From: Sanchytrium tribonematis
Taxonomy: Eukaryota; Sanchytriomycota; Sanchytriomycetes; Sanchytriales; Sanchytriaceae
NCBI GenBank assembly: GCA_018985235.1
Contig: JADGIG010000037.1
Coordinates: forward strand, 1-35,257
Length of the DNA stretch: 35,257 nucleotides
Reading direction: 5' to 3'
The translations under genes and the position numbers were made by a program. Shown here in pieces: positions 16,723 through 24,596 of the stretch. How positions within the stretch are numbered: the first letter of the stretch is position 1; each line of letters opens with the position of its first letter. The notes below the pieces were generated by a model. The model was not told where the DNA came from. It worked only from the letters and a program-made list of their open reading frames with translations, and searched no databases.

Positions 16723-18447
16723 ATGCAAATATTAGGAAAAGGAGCCACCAGCAATGTGTATTTGTTGAAAAGAAATGATAGCAAGTTCGCGTTAAAAACA
16801 AATCCGAGTGTTAGAGAAGTAGAATTTTTAAAACGTACTCAACATTCAAACATTATCAAATTATTAAATAATCACCCACAGGGCATTATTTTGGAGATAT
16901 GTGCGGGAGATTTACAACATGTGTTTGATTCTCATATAAATATTGACCATTTGATTGATTTATGGATGTTTCAATTACTAGATGCGCTTTCCTACTTGAG
17001 CTCGAACAATATTGTTCACAGAGATGTAAAATTAGCCAATATACTGCTTAATGAAAATTTTGACGTAAAGCTTAGCGACTTTGGACTAGCAATCGATTCA
17101 AATGAATCGGTAGAACTCTCTGGCACTCCGAATTATTTATCCCCCGAATTGTTAAAAAGACACGCTCCATCACATAAAAGCGATGTTTATGCGGCAGGAG
17201 TCTGCTGCTTTGCTTTACTTACAGGCCAATTACCATTCGAAGGAGGAACAGCTAAGCAAACCTTGACTAATATTGTAAAGCAGAAATGGAATCCTAGCTT
17301 AGTTCCTTTACCATTTAAAAAATTAGTGATGGACATGATGAATGTAGAAGTCAAGGCAAGAGTCGATGCTCAGGAGTGTATCAGCAATGGGCATTTTTGG
17401 CGACTACATACACCTTTGGAAACAATGTTTATTTCACCTTTTACAAAGCAACTTTTCGATAATCATATTGCTGTCTTAAAAACAGGAGATATAATACTTC
17501 GAAATCCGGGTTGTGTCGTTCATGTAAATGGGAGTGTCACTATGTTGCATGAAAATTTAACACTTCCATTTTTTGATTCTTCTCAAAGTGAAAAGCTTTT
17601 TTCATTTACAGCCCCTGCTCTTTTAGAAATATTTTCAGAAGGCAAAACATTATCATCACAATGTCTTACCTTGGAAGCCAAACAGTCAAAACGCATCGCT
17701 GTTGATGCTGCTTCAAAATTGTATAAAAGGTATCATTCTGTCACATTTGAAGGAACAACTTTTAAAGAATTGATACCCGATATTGATATTTTTAAAAATT
17801 TTAAAAGAGACACTTCTTGGAGAGCCATATTGTGGAAAAACGATGATTTTCATTTTCGCCTTTATGATATAATAGTTCGTTTTGTGCGTTCTAGTGAAAT
17901 TATTGAGGTTTATGAACCGCTGATCGAAGACGATTCCATATTAAATGTCATGCGTGATGCATCCAATTTTACTTCCAAACCTTTCATTTTTAATAGGAGT
18001 ACTCAGTTTAGTGTGCGAGGAATTCCGTTGGAATATAAATTATTAATTAACATCGCCCAAGCGGCTTTAAAAAAATGTTTGCAAGTCAAAGTTCCTGCAA
18101 GTCCCGTATATCAGAGTATCAGGAAAATAAGTTCTGGAACAGAAATCCTGGAGTTGCCAATCTATCATCCTTCATCTGAATTTGTTGATGGAATTGGATG
18201 GCTTATACAAATTCCTGGAGATCGTGGACAAATCACGGTTGAACTTTTGTCATTAAAAGGTGAAAGAGTAAGAATTATAGATGATTTTGTTTTGACTTGG
18301 AATTTAAGTTGCCAAGAAAACTCAGACTTACCTGCTAATCTAGAGAGCCTTTCGGCTCTTAATCCACAAAGAGAATGTTACAAGGCTTACAAAAAGAACG
18401 AGATACCCGATTATGTAAAATGGTTTATTCAAAAATTTAGAAAATAA
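16723..18447 (+). CDS. Polo-like kinase 4 (PLK4/SAK)-type Ser/Thr kinase
   Basis: PLK4 triggers centriole duplication. The 574 aa protein has a complete kinase domain (1-226): glycine loop LGKGATSNVYLL, catalytic lysine K25 in FALK, HRDVKLANILL (99-109), DFG at 119-121 and a T-loop ending SGTPNYLSPE. The rest (about 230-574) lacks a classical single PLK1 polo-box pair signature. Segments such as LFSFTAPALLEIFSEGKTL...QSKRIAVDAASKLYKRYHSV and RAILWKNDDFHFRLYDIIVRF, however, resemble the cryptic polo boxes of PLK4. A small C-terminal polo box could lie in 440-520. The ATG at 16723 is the first in frame after a stop at 16714, leaving only a few residues before the glycine loop. Kinase identity is certain; PLK4 class is probable. 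Confidence 0.72.
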   Translation: MQILGKGATSNVYLLKRNDSKFALKTNPSVREVEFLKRTQHSNIIKLLNNHPQGIILEICAGDLQHVFDSHINIDHLIDLWMFQLLDALSYLSSNNIVHRDVKLANILLNENFDVKLSDFGLAIDSNESVELSGTPNYLSPELLKRHAPSHKSDVYAAGVCCFALLTGQLPFEGGTAKQTLTNIVKQKWNPSLVPLPFKKLVMDMMNVEVKARVDAQECISNGHFWRLHTPLETMFISPFTKQLFDNHIAVLKTGDIILRNPGCVVHVNGSVTMLHENLTLPFFDSSQSEKLFSFTAPALLEIFSEGKTLSSQCLTLEAKQSKRIAVDAASKLYKRYHSVTFEGTTFKELIPDIDIFKNFKRDTSWRAILWKNDDFHFRLYDIIVRFVRSSEIIEVYEPLIEDDSILNVMRDASNFTSKPFIFNRSTQFSVRGIPLEYKLLINIAQAALKKCLQVKVPASPVYQSIRKISSGTEILELPIYHPSSEFVDGIGWLIQIPGDRGQITVELLSLKGERVRIIDDFVLTWNLSCQENSDLPANLESLSALNPQRECYKAYKKNEIPDYVKWFIQKFRK

Positions 18448-18453
18448 AAAATT

Positions 18454-18777
18454 TCATGAGGAACCTTCGTTAATTTCCAGATCTGCTATCAAGTCCCACT
18501 GGGCATTAAAAGTGTGCAATTTTTCAAACTCAATGAGCTTTTTCTGCTGTGAAATTTGTGTAAGAATGGAATCATGTTGTTCCATGTCCTTAATAATTTG
18601 TTGAATTTTTTTCTTAGCTGTAATTTTCTGTTCAGCTTCTTCTATTTTACTTTTCAGCTCTTCAATCTCGGTATCTAAATTATCAGCCTGTTCCTTAATA
18701 TGTTGAACATATTCTTTTCTTTTATCCTGAATAGCTACAAGAAGTTCTGTTTGAACTTTGATAGTTTGAAAATCCAT
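18454..18777 (-). CDS. Small coiled-coil protein, THOC7-like
   Basis: This 107 aa protein is coiled coil over most of its length (about 12-85). The middle, with EIEELKSKIEEAEQKITAKKKIQQIIKDMEQHDS and then a second helix, resembles the THO complex subunit 7 pattern (helix with repeated ...KIAECKKQI-like spacing, then IQ.H..R followed by a final helix). THOC7 acts in mRNP assembly and export. The match is by recalled pattern only, and coiled coils are easily over-read. It ends 6 bp from the PLK4 stop (convergent) and starts 30 bp from the divergent PLAC8 start. The ATG at 18777 is used; a TTG lies one codon upstream. Confidence 0.45.
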   Translation of the reverse strand: MDFQTIKVQTELLVAIQDKRKEYVQHIKEQADNLDTEIEELKSKIEEAEQKITAKKKIQQIIKDMEQHDSILTQISQQKKLIEFEKLHTFNAQWDLIADLEINEGSS

Positions 18778-18807
18778 CAAATTGTCAAGGAGCTTAATTG
18801 TAACAAG
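18778..18807. promoter_or_regulatory. 30-bp divergent start-to-start gap (THOC7-like / PLAC8)
   Basis: Two divergent ATGs are separated by only 30 bp, so both promoters and 5' UTRs must fit here or extend into the neighbouring coding sequence. No motif is recognised. Confidence 0.4.
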
Positions 18808-19290
18808 ATGGATCCACCTCCATATGAAAAATCTGATGCTTCCACTACACCCGTAGATACCAAGAAACCCCTACTAGAGACAGAAGGAAGTCACGAGCGC
18901 TCCAATAATCAACCGGCCCAAATTGAGGGACCGAGACAGTTTGGATTTGGGCTTTGGGACTGCTTTGAGGATATTTTTACTTTTTGTTGTGCTGCCGCTT
19001 GTCCAGCTATCGTATATGGCCAAAACCGACAAAGACAATTGAACAACGAAGAATGCTGCCTATATACTGGATTGTTCTGCATTGTAGAGTCTGCTTCTAA
19101 ATGTGGATGTATTCTTCATGCAATGGACAGACAAGCACTTCGTGACAGACAACATATTGAAGGGAGTCTACTGGATGATCTCTGTGTGTCTGCTGTTTGT
19201 TTGCCCTGCAGCTTGACACAACAAAAGTTGGAGTTAGATGTTATTGATGGGACCAGAGTTCCAAATTATGCCACTCGAAATCTTGAGTAA
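18808..19290 (+). CDS. PLAC8-family cysteine-rich protein
   Basis: PLAC8 proteins are small, membrane-associated and cysteine-rich. Members affect heavy-metal resistance, cell number and stress responses, and the biochemical role is unsettled. The 160 aa protein has a proline-rich, disordered N terminus (MDPPPYEKSD...), then a domain from about residue 48 opening FGFGLWDCFED. It contains CCAAACPAIVYGQNRQRQL, ECCLYTGLFC, SKCGC, MDRQALRDRQHIEG and CVSAVCLPCSLTQQKLEL, the last being the CxxxxCxxCxxxQ-type family end. The N-terminal PPPY could bind WW domains. The ATG at 18808 is chosen because upstream codons in the same frame belong to the divergent gene. It is convergent with the proteasome gene, 7 bp between stops. 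Confidence 0.85.
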   Translation: MDPPPYEKSDASTTPVDTKKPLLETEGSHERSNNQPAQIEGPRQFGFGLWDCFEDIFTFCCAAACPAIVYGQNRQRQLNNEECCLYTGLFCIVESASKCGCILHAMDRQALRDRQHIEGSLLDDLCVSAVCLPCSLTQQKLELDVIDGTRVPNYATRNLE

Positions 19291-19297
19291 AATTTAT

Positions 19298-19982
19298 TTA
19301 ATATCCTTTGACATAGTTTGCCACAGACCAATCTGATGTCAAAGTTAATTCTTCGATTGTAATTCTGTGGTCTTTAATGACTGCGATTTGAACAATATTG
19401 CTTGAACGAGCATCTCTATAGTATAAAACTTTCATAATCTCTTCAACGGCTGCACGGGTATTCCCTTCAACAGTTCTCAATAAAGGTATAGCTAAATGCA
19501 TTCCAAATCCAGTAGCCTGGTGTGGAGAAGTGTTGGTTGTGCCATAAATGTCCACATATCCAATAAATCTAAATCAATAAAAACTACAACGCATTTTTGT
19601 CATCATATCCTCCGACCAGTATAGTATTCCAAAGAGGGTCCACCTTACTTCGCCTTCCATACAGGATTGATCGTAATAATTGATGAATTTGATTGGCATA
19701 TAAAGAATCTTGTGCTAATTCATCTTCATCAATTATGTCGTGTAATTTTTCTAGTAAGTAATTCATATCTGCAGCATCTCCACTGATTCCTAATAAAACA
19801 TGATCATTGAGCTTGTGCAAGCGTGTACCTTTGAATCGGGCCAAGCTCCCATAACTGAATAACATGTCGGCTGCAATAACTACGCTCTCATTTGTTTTAA
19901 TTCCAATAACGGAAGTTCCCGTAACAATAGGTTGGGAGGCATGTGTAGTAATGTCTGACTTCTTTTGTTCAAAGTATTGCAT
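19298..19982 (-). CDS. Proteasome subunit beta type 4 (beta7/Pre4, one 19-nt intron)
   Basis: This is a non-catalytic beta subunit of the 20S core. Minus-strand exons 19982-19588 and 19568-19298 give 221 aa. After a short leader the mature chain starts at PIVTGTSVIGIKTNESVVIAAD, followed by SYGSLARFKGT, SGDAADMNYL, YGRRSKVDPLWNTILVGGYDD, and, past the splice, FIGYVDIYGTTNTSPHQATGFG and VLYYRDARSSNIVQIAVI. These blocks identify PSMB4. The leader is much shorter than in animals. A TTG at 20000 gives a longer reading, but the ATG at 19982 is preferred. It is divergent from the UPF0598 gene (37 bp between starts). Confidence 0.94.
19569..19587 (-). other. 19-nt spliceosomal intron in PSMB4
   Basis: On the minus strand the sequence is GTAGTTTTTATTGATTTAG. 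Excision at phase 2 (GCG TT/A) restores GGYDDKNALFIGYVDIYG. It is the only one of the six with T rather than G before the donor. Confidence 0.92.
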
Positions 19983-20019
19983 ATTCAAGGGTTGTGTCAA
20001 AAAACAAATTCAAAAAACT

Positions 20020-20547
20020 ATGCAGCGAGTTTATTTTTACACATTAGATCTTCACGGCAGGCTATATCTTAGAAATGCTTACCCAAAAAACATTGCCACC
20101 AACTTTAAAGACTTGAATTTTTTGAAATTTTTCTATAGAAATCTCGAATTCAATGCTACTGGAAAGCATTCTGAGAGCCCAATGGTATCAATCTGTGGTA
20201 CAGAACTTAATTATTTAGATAGCGTTGAAAAAAACGAGCTCCCAATTGTTTTTGACAAGATTGAGAAAGAAACAATTTTTGCGCAACATAAGCAATTTCA
20301 GATCCTTCCTGAAAATTTTCTTTACTCTATGAGCACAAATCGATTATATCTCAAGCACAACTACTCATTGAACGAGGATCTAAAGAAAACCACTTTAAGT
20401 TCAATTAGATATCCAGAATTTGGCGTTGTCGATGACAGTTTAATTCAGCACTATTTCATAAATAGCAGCCTTGGAAATGACATCAGAGTAGAAAAGGGCA
20501 TATTGACACTGAGTCATCAAAACTATCATCTACAAATGGCAAATTAA
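20020..20547 (+). CDS. UPF0598 family protein (C8orf82-like)
   Basis: This 175 aa protein matches the UPF0598 family: RVYFYTLDLHGRLYLRNAYPKNIATNFKDLNFLKFFYRNL at the N terminus, then NATGKHSESPMVSICGTELNYLDSVEKNELPIVFDKI, and FQILPENFLYSMSTNRLYL. The molecular function is unknown; animal members are reported as mitochondrial, though no strong presequence is visible here because the family block begins almost at the ATG. The start at 20020 leaves 37 bp to the divergent proteasome start. Family identity is good, function unassigned. Confidence 0.8.
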   Translation: MQRVYFYTLDLHGRLYLRNAYPKNIATNFKDLNFLKFFYRNLEFNATGKHSESPMVSICGTELNYLDSVEKNELPIVFDKIEKETIFAQHKQFQILPENFLYSMSTNRLYLKHNYSLNEDLKKTTLSSIRYPEFGVVDDSLIQHYFINSSLGNDIRVEKGILTLSHQNYHLQMAN

Positions 20548-20602
20548 TGATGTCATCGGATAATTTTAAGTAGTATTTGACGACACCTCGCGGCAAATTA
20601 AA

Positions 20603-20956
20603 ATGTTCCAATCTTATTTGCAACTTCATTTATGTAAATGGGAAAATTGTGGATATCAATTTGAGGACATTTATTTGCTTCAATCGCATATCGAAAGTGA
20701 TCACATAGGATACAAAAGAAATAATTCGTTCGATGGAGACTGTAAATGGGCAGGATGCTCCAGTCGAAAAAATGCCAGGGCTGATCTAAAAACTCACATT
20801 AAATCTCACTTGGACGTTCGACCGTATAGCTGCCCATTTTGTATGAAATCATTTAAATGGAAACAAGACAAACTAAAGCATAGAGCAAAACATCAGAAAC
20901 TAATTGATGCAATGGAAATCCTATTTGAAAATTTGCCAGACTTCCCAGATTACTGA
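20603..20956 (+). CDS. Minimal PacC/Rim101-type C2H2 zinc-finger protein
   Basis: This 117 aa protein consists almost only of three C2H2 fingers. They read C-x4-C-x12-H-x4-H (CKWENCG...HIESDH, about 11-34), a second with CKWAGC...HIKSH (about 48-69) and a third with CPFCMKSFKWKQDKLKHRAKH (77-97). The C-x4-C spacing with Trp in the first two, the HIGYKR linker and the KSFKxxQDxxKH third finger are the PacC/Rim101 pattern, a fungal pH-response factor family related to Gli/Zic fingers. The long regulatory C terminus that is proteolysed in PacC is absent; only about 20 residues follow the last finger. If expressed, it would be a constitutive DNA-binding module. It overlaps the convergent small gene by 7 nt. 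Confidence 0.68.
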   Translation: MFQSYLQLHLCKWENCGYQFEDIYLLQSHIESDHIGYKRNNSFDGDCKWAGCSSRKNARADLKTHIKSHLDVRPYSCPFCMKSFKWKQDKLKHRAKHQKLIDAMEILFENLPDFPDY

Positions 20957-21174
20957 GTTAACTCATTAAATGCTTGATTTGTTAAGAATTCGATTCTATC
21001 AAATTGTTTTGATAGGTCTCTTTCTATGTCTTTTGTAGCTATATTCTCATCGCGATTGTCTTTAGGCTTTATATTATCAAAGTCAAAAGGCAAAATCTTT
21101 GGAGCCACTGGTTTGCCCAATAATTTTGATAATCTCTCCCAACTTTTTTCCTCTAGTGACAATTTTTCCTCCAT
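20950..21174 (-). CDS. Small unknown acidic/charged protein (74 aa)
   Basis: I do not recognise this 74 aa product. It is charged and helical, with EEKSWERLSKLLGKPVAP at the N terminus and a C-terminal helix DIERDLSKQFDRIEFLTNQAFNELT. The ATG at 21174 is used; an in-frame TTG at 21204 would add 10 residues. Its last 7 nt overlap the end of the convergent zinc-finger gene. The tight fit between two good genes and a plausible codon pattern support it as real, but no homologue is known to me. Confidence 0.5.
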   Translation of the reverse strand: MEEKLSLEEKSWERLSKLLGKPVAPKILPFDFDNIKPKDNRDENIATKDIERDLSKQFDRIEFLTNQAFNELTQ

Positions 21175-21317
21175 GGGGTAATTTTTTTGAATTTTTTTAT
21201 ACAATTCGCCAAGTCCTTGGAAAAATTATGAAGACCATTCGCTCAATATCGATTCAAATATTTTAACGTCGAGCTTTTGAATTTACTGCGTATATTAATA
21301 CAAGCAGGCATGTTATA

Positions 21318-21335
21318 TTCTAGATTTTTCGAAAA
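21318..21335 (+). promoter_or_regulatory. Candidate heat-shock-element-like array upstream of BiP
   Basis: The sequence reads TTC-TA-GAT-TT-TTC-GA-AAA, that is four units in the TTCnnGAAnnTTCnnGAA register with two units imperfect. It lies about 50 bp before the BiP start, a gene commonly induced by heat-shock factor and the unfolded-protein response. The sequence is T/A-rich, so chance is possible. Confidence 0.3.
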
Positions 21336-21381
21336 AATAAATGAGATTACTCCTCTTTTTGCAGATTACTCCTTGTGACCC

Positions 21382-23377
21382 ATGCTTTTGAAGAACTTTG
21401 TACTTACAATCTTGGCAACTATGGTTTTTGCTGAAGCAAAAGAGTCCGAGGACACTGGACTTATGGTTGGAATTGATCTCGGAACTACATACTCATGTGT
21501 TGGAATATGGAGAGACGATCGTGTTGACATCATTCCTAATGACCAAGGTAATCGAATTACCCCTTCTTATGTGGCTTTCACTGACGACGAAAGGTTGGTT
21601 GGAGATGCTGCAAAAAATCAAGCACCTATGAATCCTACAAATACTGTTTTTGACGCTAAACGTTTGATCGGTAGAAAATGGGACGACCCTAAGCTACAGG
21701 ATGACAAGAAATTGTTACCTTACGAGCTTTTCAATAAAAACGGCAAACCTAGCATTCGTGTTCAATGGCAAAACAAAAATCAAGAATTTTATCCTGAACA
21801 AATCAGTGCAATGGTTCTTGAATACATGAAAAAAATCTCTGAAACTTTTTTGGGAGAAAAAATCAGTCGCGCAGTTGTAACTGTACCTGCCTATTTTAAT
21901 GACGCTCAACGTCAGTCTACTAAAGATGCAGGTGCTATTGCAGGACTTAAGGTAGAAAGAATTTTGAATGAACCAACTGCTGCTGCAATTGCCTACGGTT
22001 TAGACAAAAAATCTAAGGAAGAAGTTAACATTATCGTTTTTGACTTGGGTGGTGGTACATTTGATGTTTCACTTCTTACAATCGATGGAGAAGTTTTTGA
22101 GGTTCAGGCAACTGCTGGAGATACCCATTTGGGTGGTGAAGACTTTGACAACAATATTGTAGCGTATTTTGGACAGTTATGGAAGCAAAAAACTAAGAAG
22201 GACGTCAAGAAAGACCCTAAAGCTGTTGGAAAATTAAAGCGAGAGGCAGAAAAGGCAAAACGTGCACTCTCATCACAGCAAACTGTCAGAATAGAAATTG
22301 ACTCATTAATGGACGGAGAAGACTTTACTGAAACCTTAACCAGAGCTAAATTTGAGGAGTTGAACATTGAATTATTCAAAAAGACTATTAAACCTGTCAA
22401 GCGTGTACTTAAAGATGCCGGTTTGGAAAAGAAAGACATCGATCAAGTTGTTTTGGTTGGTGGTTCTACTCGTATCCCCAAAGTGCAAGAATTGTTGCAA
22501 GAATTTTTTGACGGTAAAACTTTGAACAAGGACATCAATCCTGATGAAGCTGTTGCTTATGGTGCAGCCGTACAAGCTGCCGTTTTGTCTACACATCCAA
22601 GTCAAAGAAATGATAAAATTGCTCTTTTGGACGTTAATCCATTATCTTTGGGTATTGAGACAACTGGTGGTGTTATGACCAAACTCATTCCAAGAGGTAC
22701 AACATTACCAACTAAAAAATCTCAAATCTTCTCCACTGCTGCAGACAATCAACAGACTGTTCTTATTCAAGTTTATGAAGGTATTAATTTTTGACATAGG
22801 TGAACGTACAATGACCAAAGACAATAATATGTTAGGACAATTTGAACTTACTGGAATCCCACCTGCTCCTAGAGGTGTTCCTCAAATTGAGGTTACTTTT
22901 GAGTTGGATGTCAACTCAATTTTGAAAGTCTCAGCTGCAGACAAAGGTACCGGAAAAGCTGAATCTATCACTATTGAGCAAAATAAGAATAGACTCACAG
23001 ACGAAGAAATTGAGAAGCTTATTCAAGAATCTGAGAAGTTTGCTGACCAAGATAGAGCGGCCAAAGAAATGGTTGAGGCAAAAAATAATTTGGATCAATA
23101 TCTATATCAATTGAAACAACAAGTTACTGACAAAAATCAACTAGGTGGTAAGCTATCTGATGAAGACAAGAAAGCTGTTACAACCGCTGTTGAGGACGGT
23201 CTTGCTTGGATCGGTAAAAATGAGGGAACTGCAAGCAAAGAAGACTTTGAAGAAAAGAAGGCTGAAATTGAGGGAGTCGTTCAGCCTATCATTGCGAAAG
23301 TCTACGAGGGTGCAGGAGCTGGTGGATCCGACGGTGATAGCAAAGAAGCTTGGGAAGACGATGATGATGAATTGTAA
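21382..23377 (+). CDS. ER Hsp70 chaperone BiP/Kar2 (one 19-nt intron)
   Basis: BiP is the lumenal Hsp70 of the ER, driving import, folding and ERAD. Exons 21382-22780 and 22800-23377 give 658 aa. An N-terminal signal peptide (about 1-18, [18 protein letters not shown]) is followed by the three Hsp70 signatures: IDLGTTYSC at 31-39, [15 protein letters not shown] and [14 protein letters not shown]. The substrate domain begins across the splice ([16 protein letters not shown]...[21 protein letters not shown]). The chain ends DDDDEL, an ER-retention signal of the DDEL type. Codon use looks typical for a highly expressed gene in this AT-rich genome. It converges with the gamma-SNAP-like gene (19 bp between stops). 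Identity is certain. Confidence 0.97.
22781..22799 (+). other. 19-nt spliceosomal intron in BiP
   Basis: The sequence is GTATTAATTTTTGACATAG. Excision at phase 1 (GAA G/GT GAA) restores [13 protein letters not shown], the invariant start of the Hsp70 substrate-binding region. Unspliced reading stops after four codons. Confidence 0.95.
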
Positions 23378-23396
23378 TAAAATTCATTTCTTTACT

Positions 23397-24320
23397 TCAA
23401 GCAAATCCTTCTTCTTCGTTTAAATCGTAAGTTCTAGTTGGTTCAGTACTGGATATGTCTGGCAATTTACTTTCACTTAATTTTGAGCCCAAACCAGTTG
23501 CAATTTTGCTAATTTCTGAGTCTAGAAACATCAACTGGTCATTAATAGTTGAGGATAGAAGTTTTGCGTCTCCATTTTCTAGTGATTCAATTATCTTTTC
23601 TGCAGCAGCAAGCTCTGTTGGCAGCTCCACTGATGAACCACCCAAAAGAGCCATTGTAGCGCTAGATCCCCCTAATGCCGCTTTACATTCATTCAAGAAT
23701 TGTTTAGCGTTCGATTTTTCGTTAATTCCTAGGTATATGATGATAATGCTCAACTGGACTTTAGACACACCGTGTTTCTTATGTCCTTTTAAAACTAAAA
23801 TCTGTTTCTTGTACAAATTAATAGCTTCTTTGTACAACGAATTTTTCAAAAAAAATCCAGTAGACTTTTTAAAAATGTCGTGTGACAAAACGCCCTTATC
23901 GTTATCGATTAGTGCATCAACTGCCTTGACATACATATCACCGGAATTTTTCAAATCTTTTTGCGACTCAAATGCCTGAGCAGAATTCGAATACATTTCC
24001 GATGATGTGTCAAATTGAGTTAATTGTTTAAAAAGATCCCCTGCTTTTCCAAATGCAGCAGAGCATTCTTTCAACTTTCCTGATCGCTTGCATAGTTTGG
24101 CCAGCAATTCTTGAGATTTAGCGGCTTCAAAAATTATTCCCGCTTTAAGTAAATATTCGGTAGCCATTTCGTAGCAAATAATTGCTTCATTCAAATCAGT
24201 GTTGGCAAAAACATTTGCTGCCCTCTGGTAATAAATTCCGATATTTTCATGATCTGGTGTCCATCCAAATGAAAGAAACGGCTTTTTTTGTAAATCGATA
24301 GCTTTTTGCTTGAATTCCAT
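23397..24320 (-). CDS. Gamma-SNAP-like NSF attachment protein
   Basis: SNAPs are adaptors linking NSF to SNARE bundles. The 307 aa protein is a helical, TPR-like solenoid. Its N terminus has FLSFGWTPDHENIGIYYQRAANVF, which fits the gamma-SNAP opening (FLKWKPDY...A...Y..AA..F). It continues with EAIICYEMATEYLLKAG, KECSAAFGKAGDLFKQL, MYSNSAQAFESQKD and NSLYKEAINLYKKQI, and ends in an acidic tail (YDLNEEEGFA). Length matches gamma-SNAP (about 310). A 25-codon upstream extension from a TTG is not supported; the ATG at 24320 gives the expected N terminus. Alpha-SNAP cannot be fully excluded, but the opening block favours gamma. Its partner NSF is encoded at 5.7-8.0 kb. Confidence 0.75.
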   Translation of the reverse strand: MEFKQKAIDLQKKPFLSFGWTPDHENIGIYYQRAANVFANTDLNEAIICYEMATEYLLKAGIIFEAAKSQELLAKLCKRSGKLKECSAAFGKAGDLFKQLTQFDTSSEMYSNSAQAFESQKDLKNSGDMYVKAVDALIDNDKGVLSHDIFKKSTGFFLKNSLYKEAINLYKKQILVLKGHKKHGVSKVQLSIIIIYLGINEKSNAKQFLNECKAALGGSSATMALLGGSSVELPTELAAAEKIIESLENGDAKLLSSTINDQLMFLDSEISKIATGLGSKLSESKLPDISSTEPTRTYDLNEEEGFA

Positions 24321-24596
24321 TCCAAGGAGAAATTTGACAAATGAACAAGAAACTTTATTTAAACATTGTATTCCTGGACTCTGCAAACTCTGCAAAGGAA
24401 GTCGGATTAATCAAGGCATATTCAAAATGAAAGTCTAAATTAGTATATAAACATCAGTGAGTGTAAAGTATCATCCAATCCACTATATTCATATAACATG
24501 ATATTGAGTAGTCTGACAAATGCCTCAACTCATCTTTTGAGATAAACTTACTGAAGCGGCAAGGACTCAGAAACTTGTTTTATCCTTTTTATTGAT

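Noticed and set aside
19983-20000. Longer proteasome, NSF, BCAT, PCYT2, Ctu2 and SNAP proteins starting at in-frame TTG codons.
   Set aside because: Nearby ATGs give family-length proteins; TTG starts are rare in eukaryotic nuclear genes.
24498-24554. C/D-box snoRNA-like pattern (ATGATAT ... CTGA) in the spacer between MRG15 and gamma-SNAP.
   Set aside because: Box C is imperfect, no terminal stem is apparent, and such short motifs are common in AT-rich DNA.
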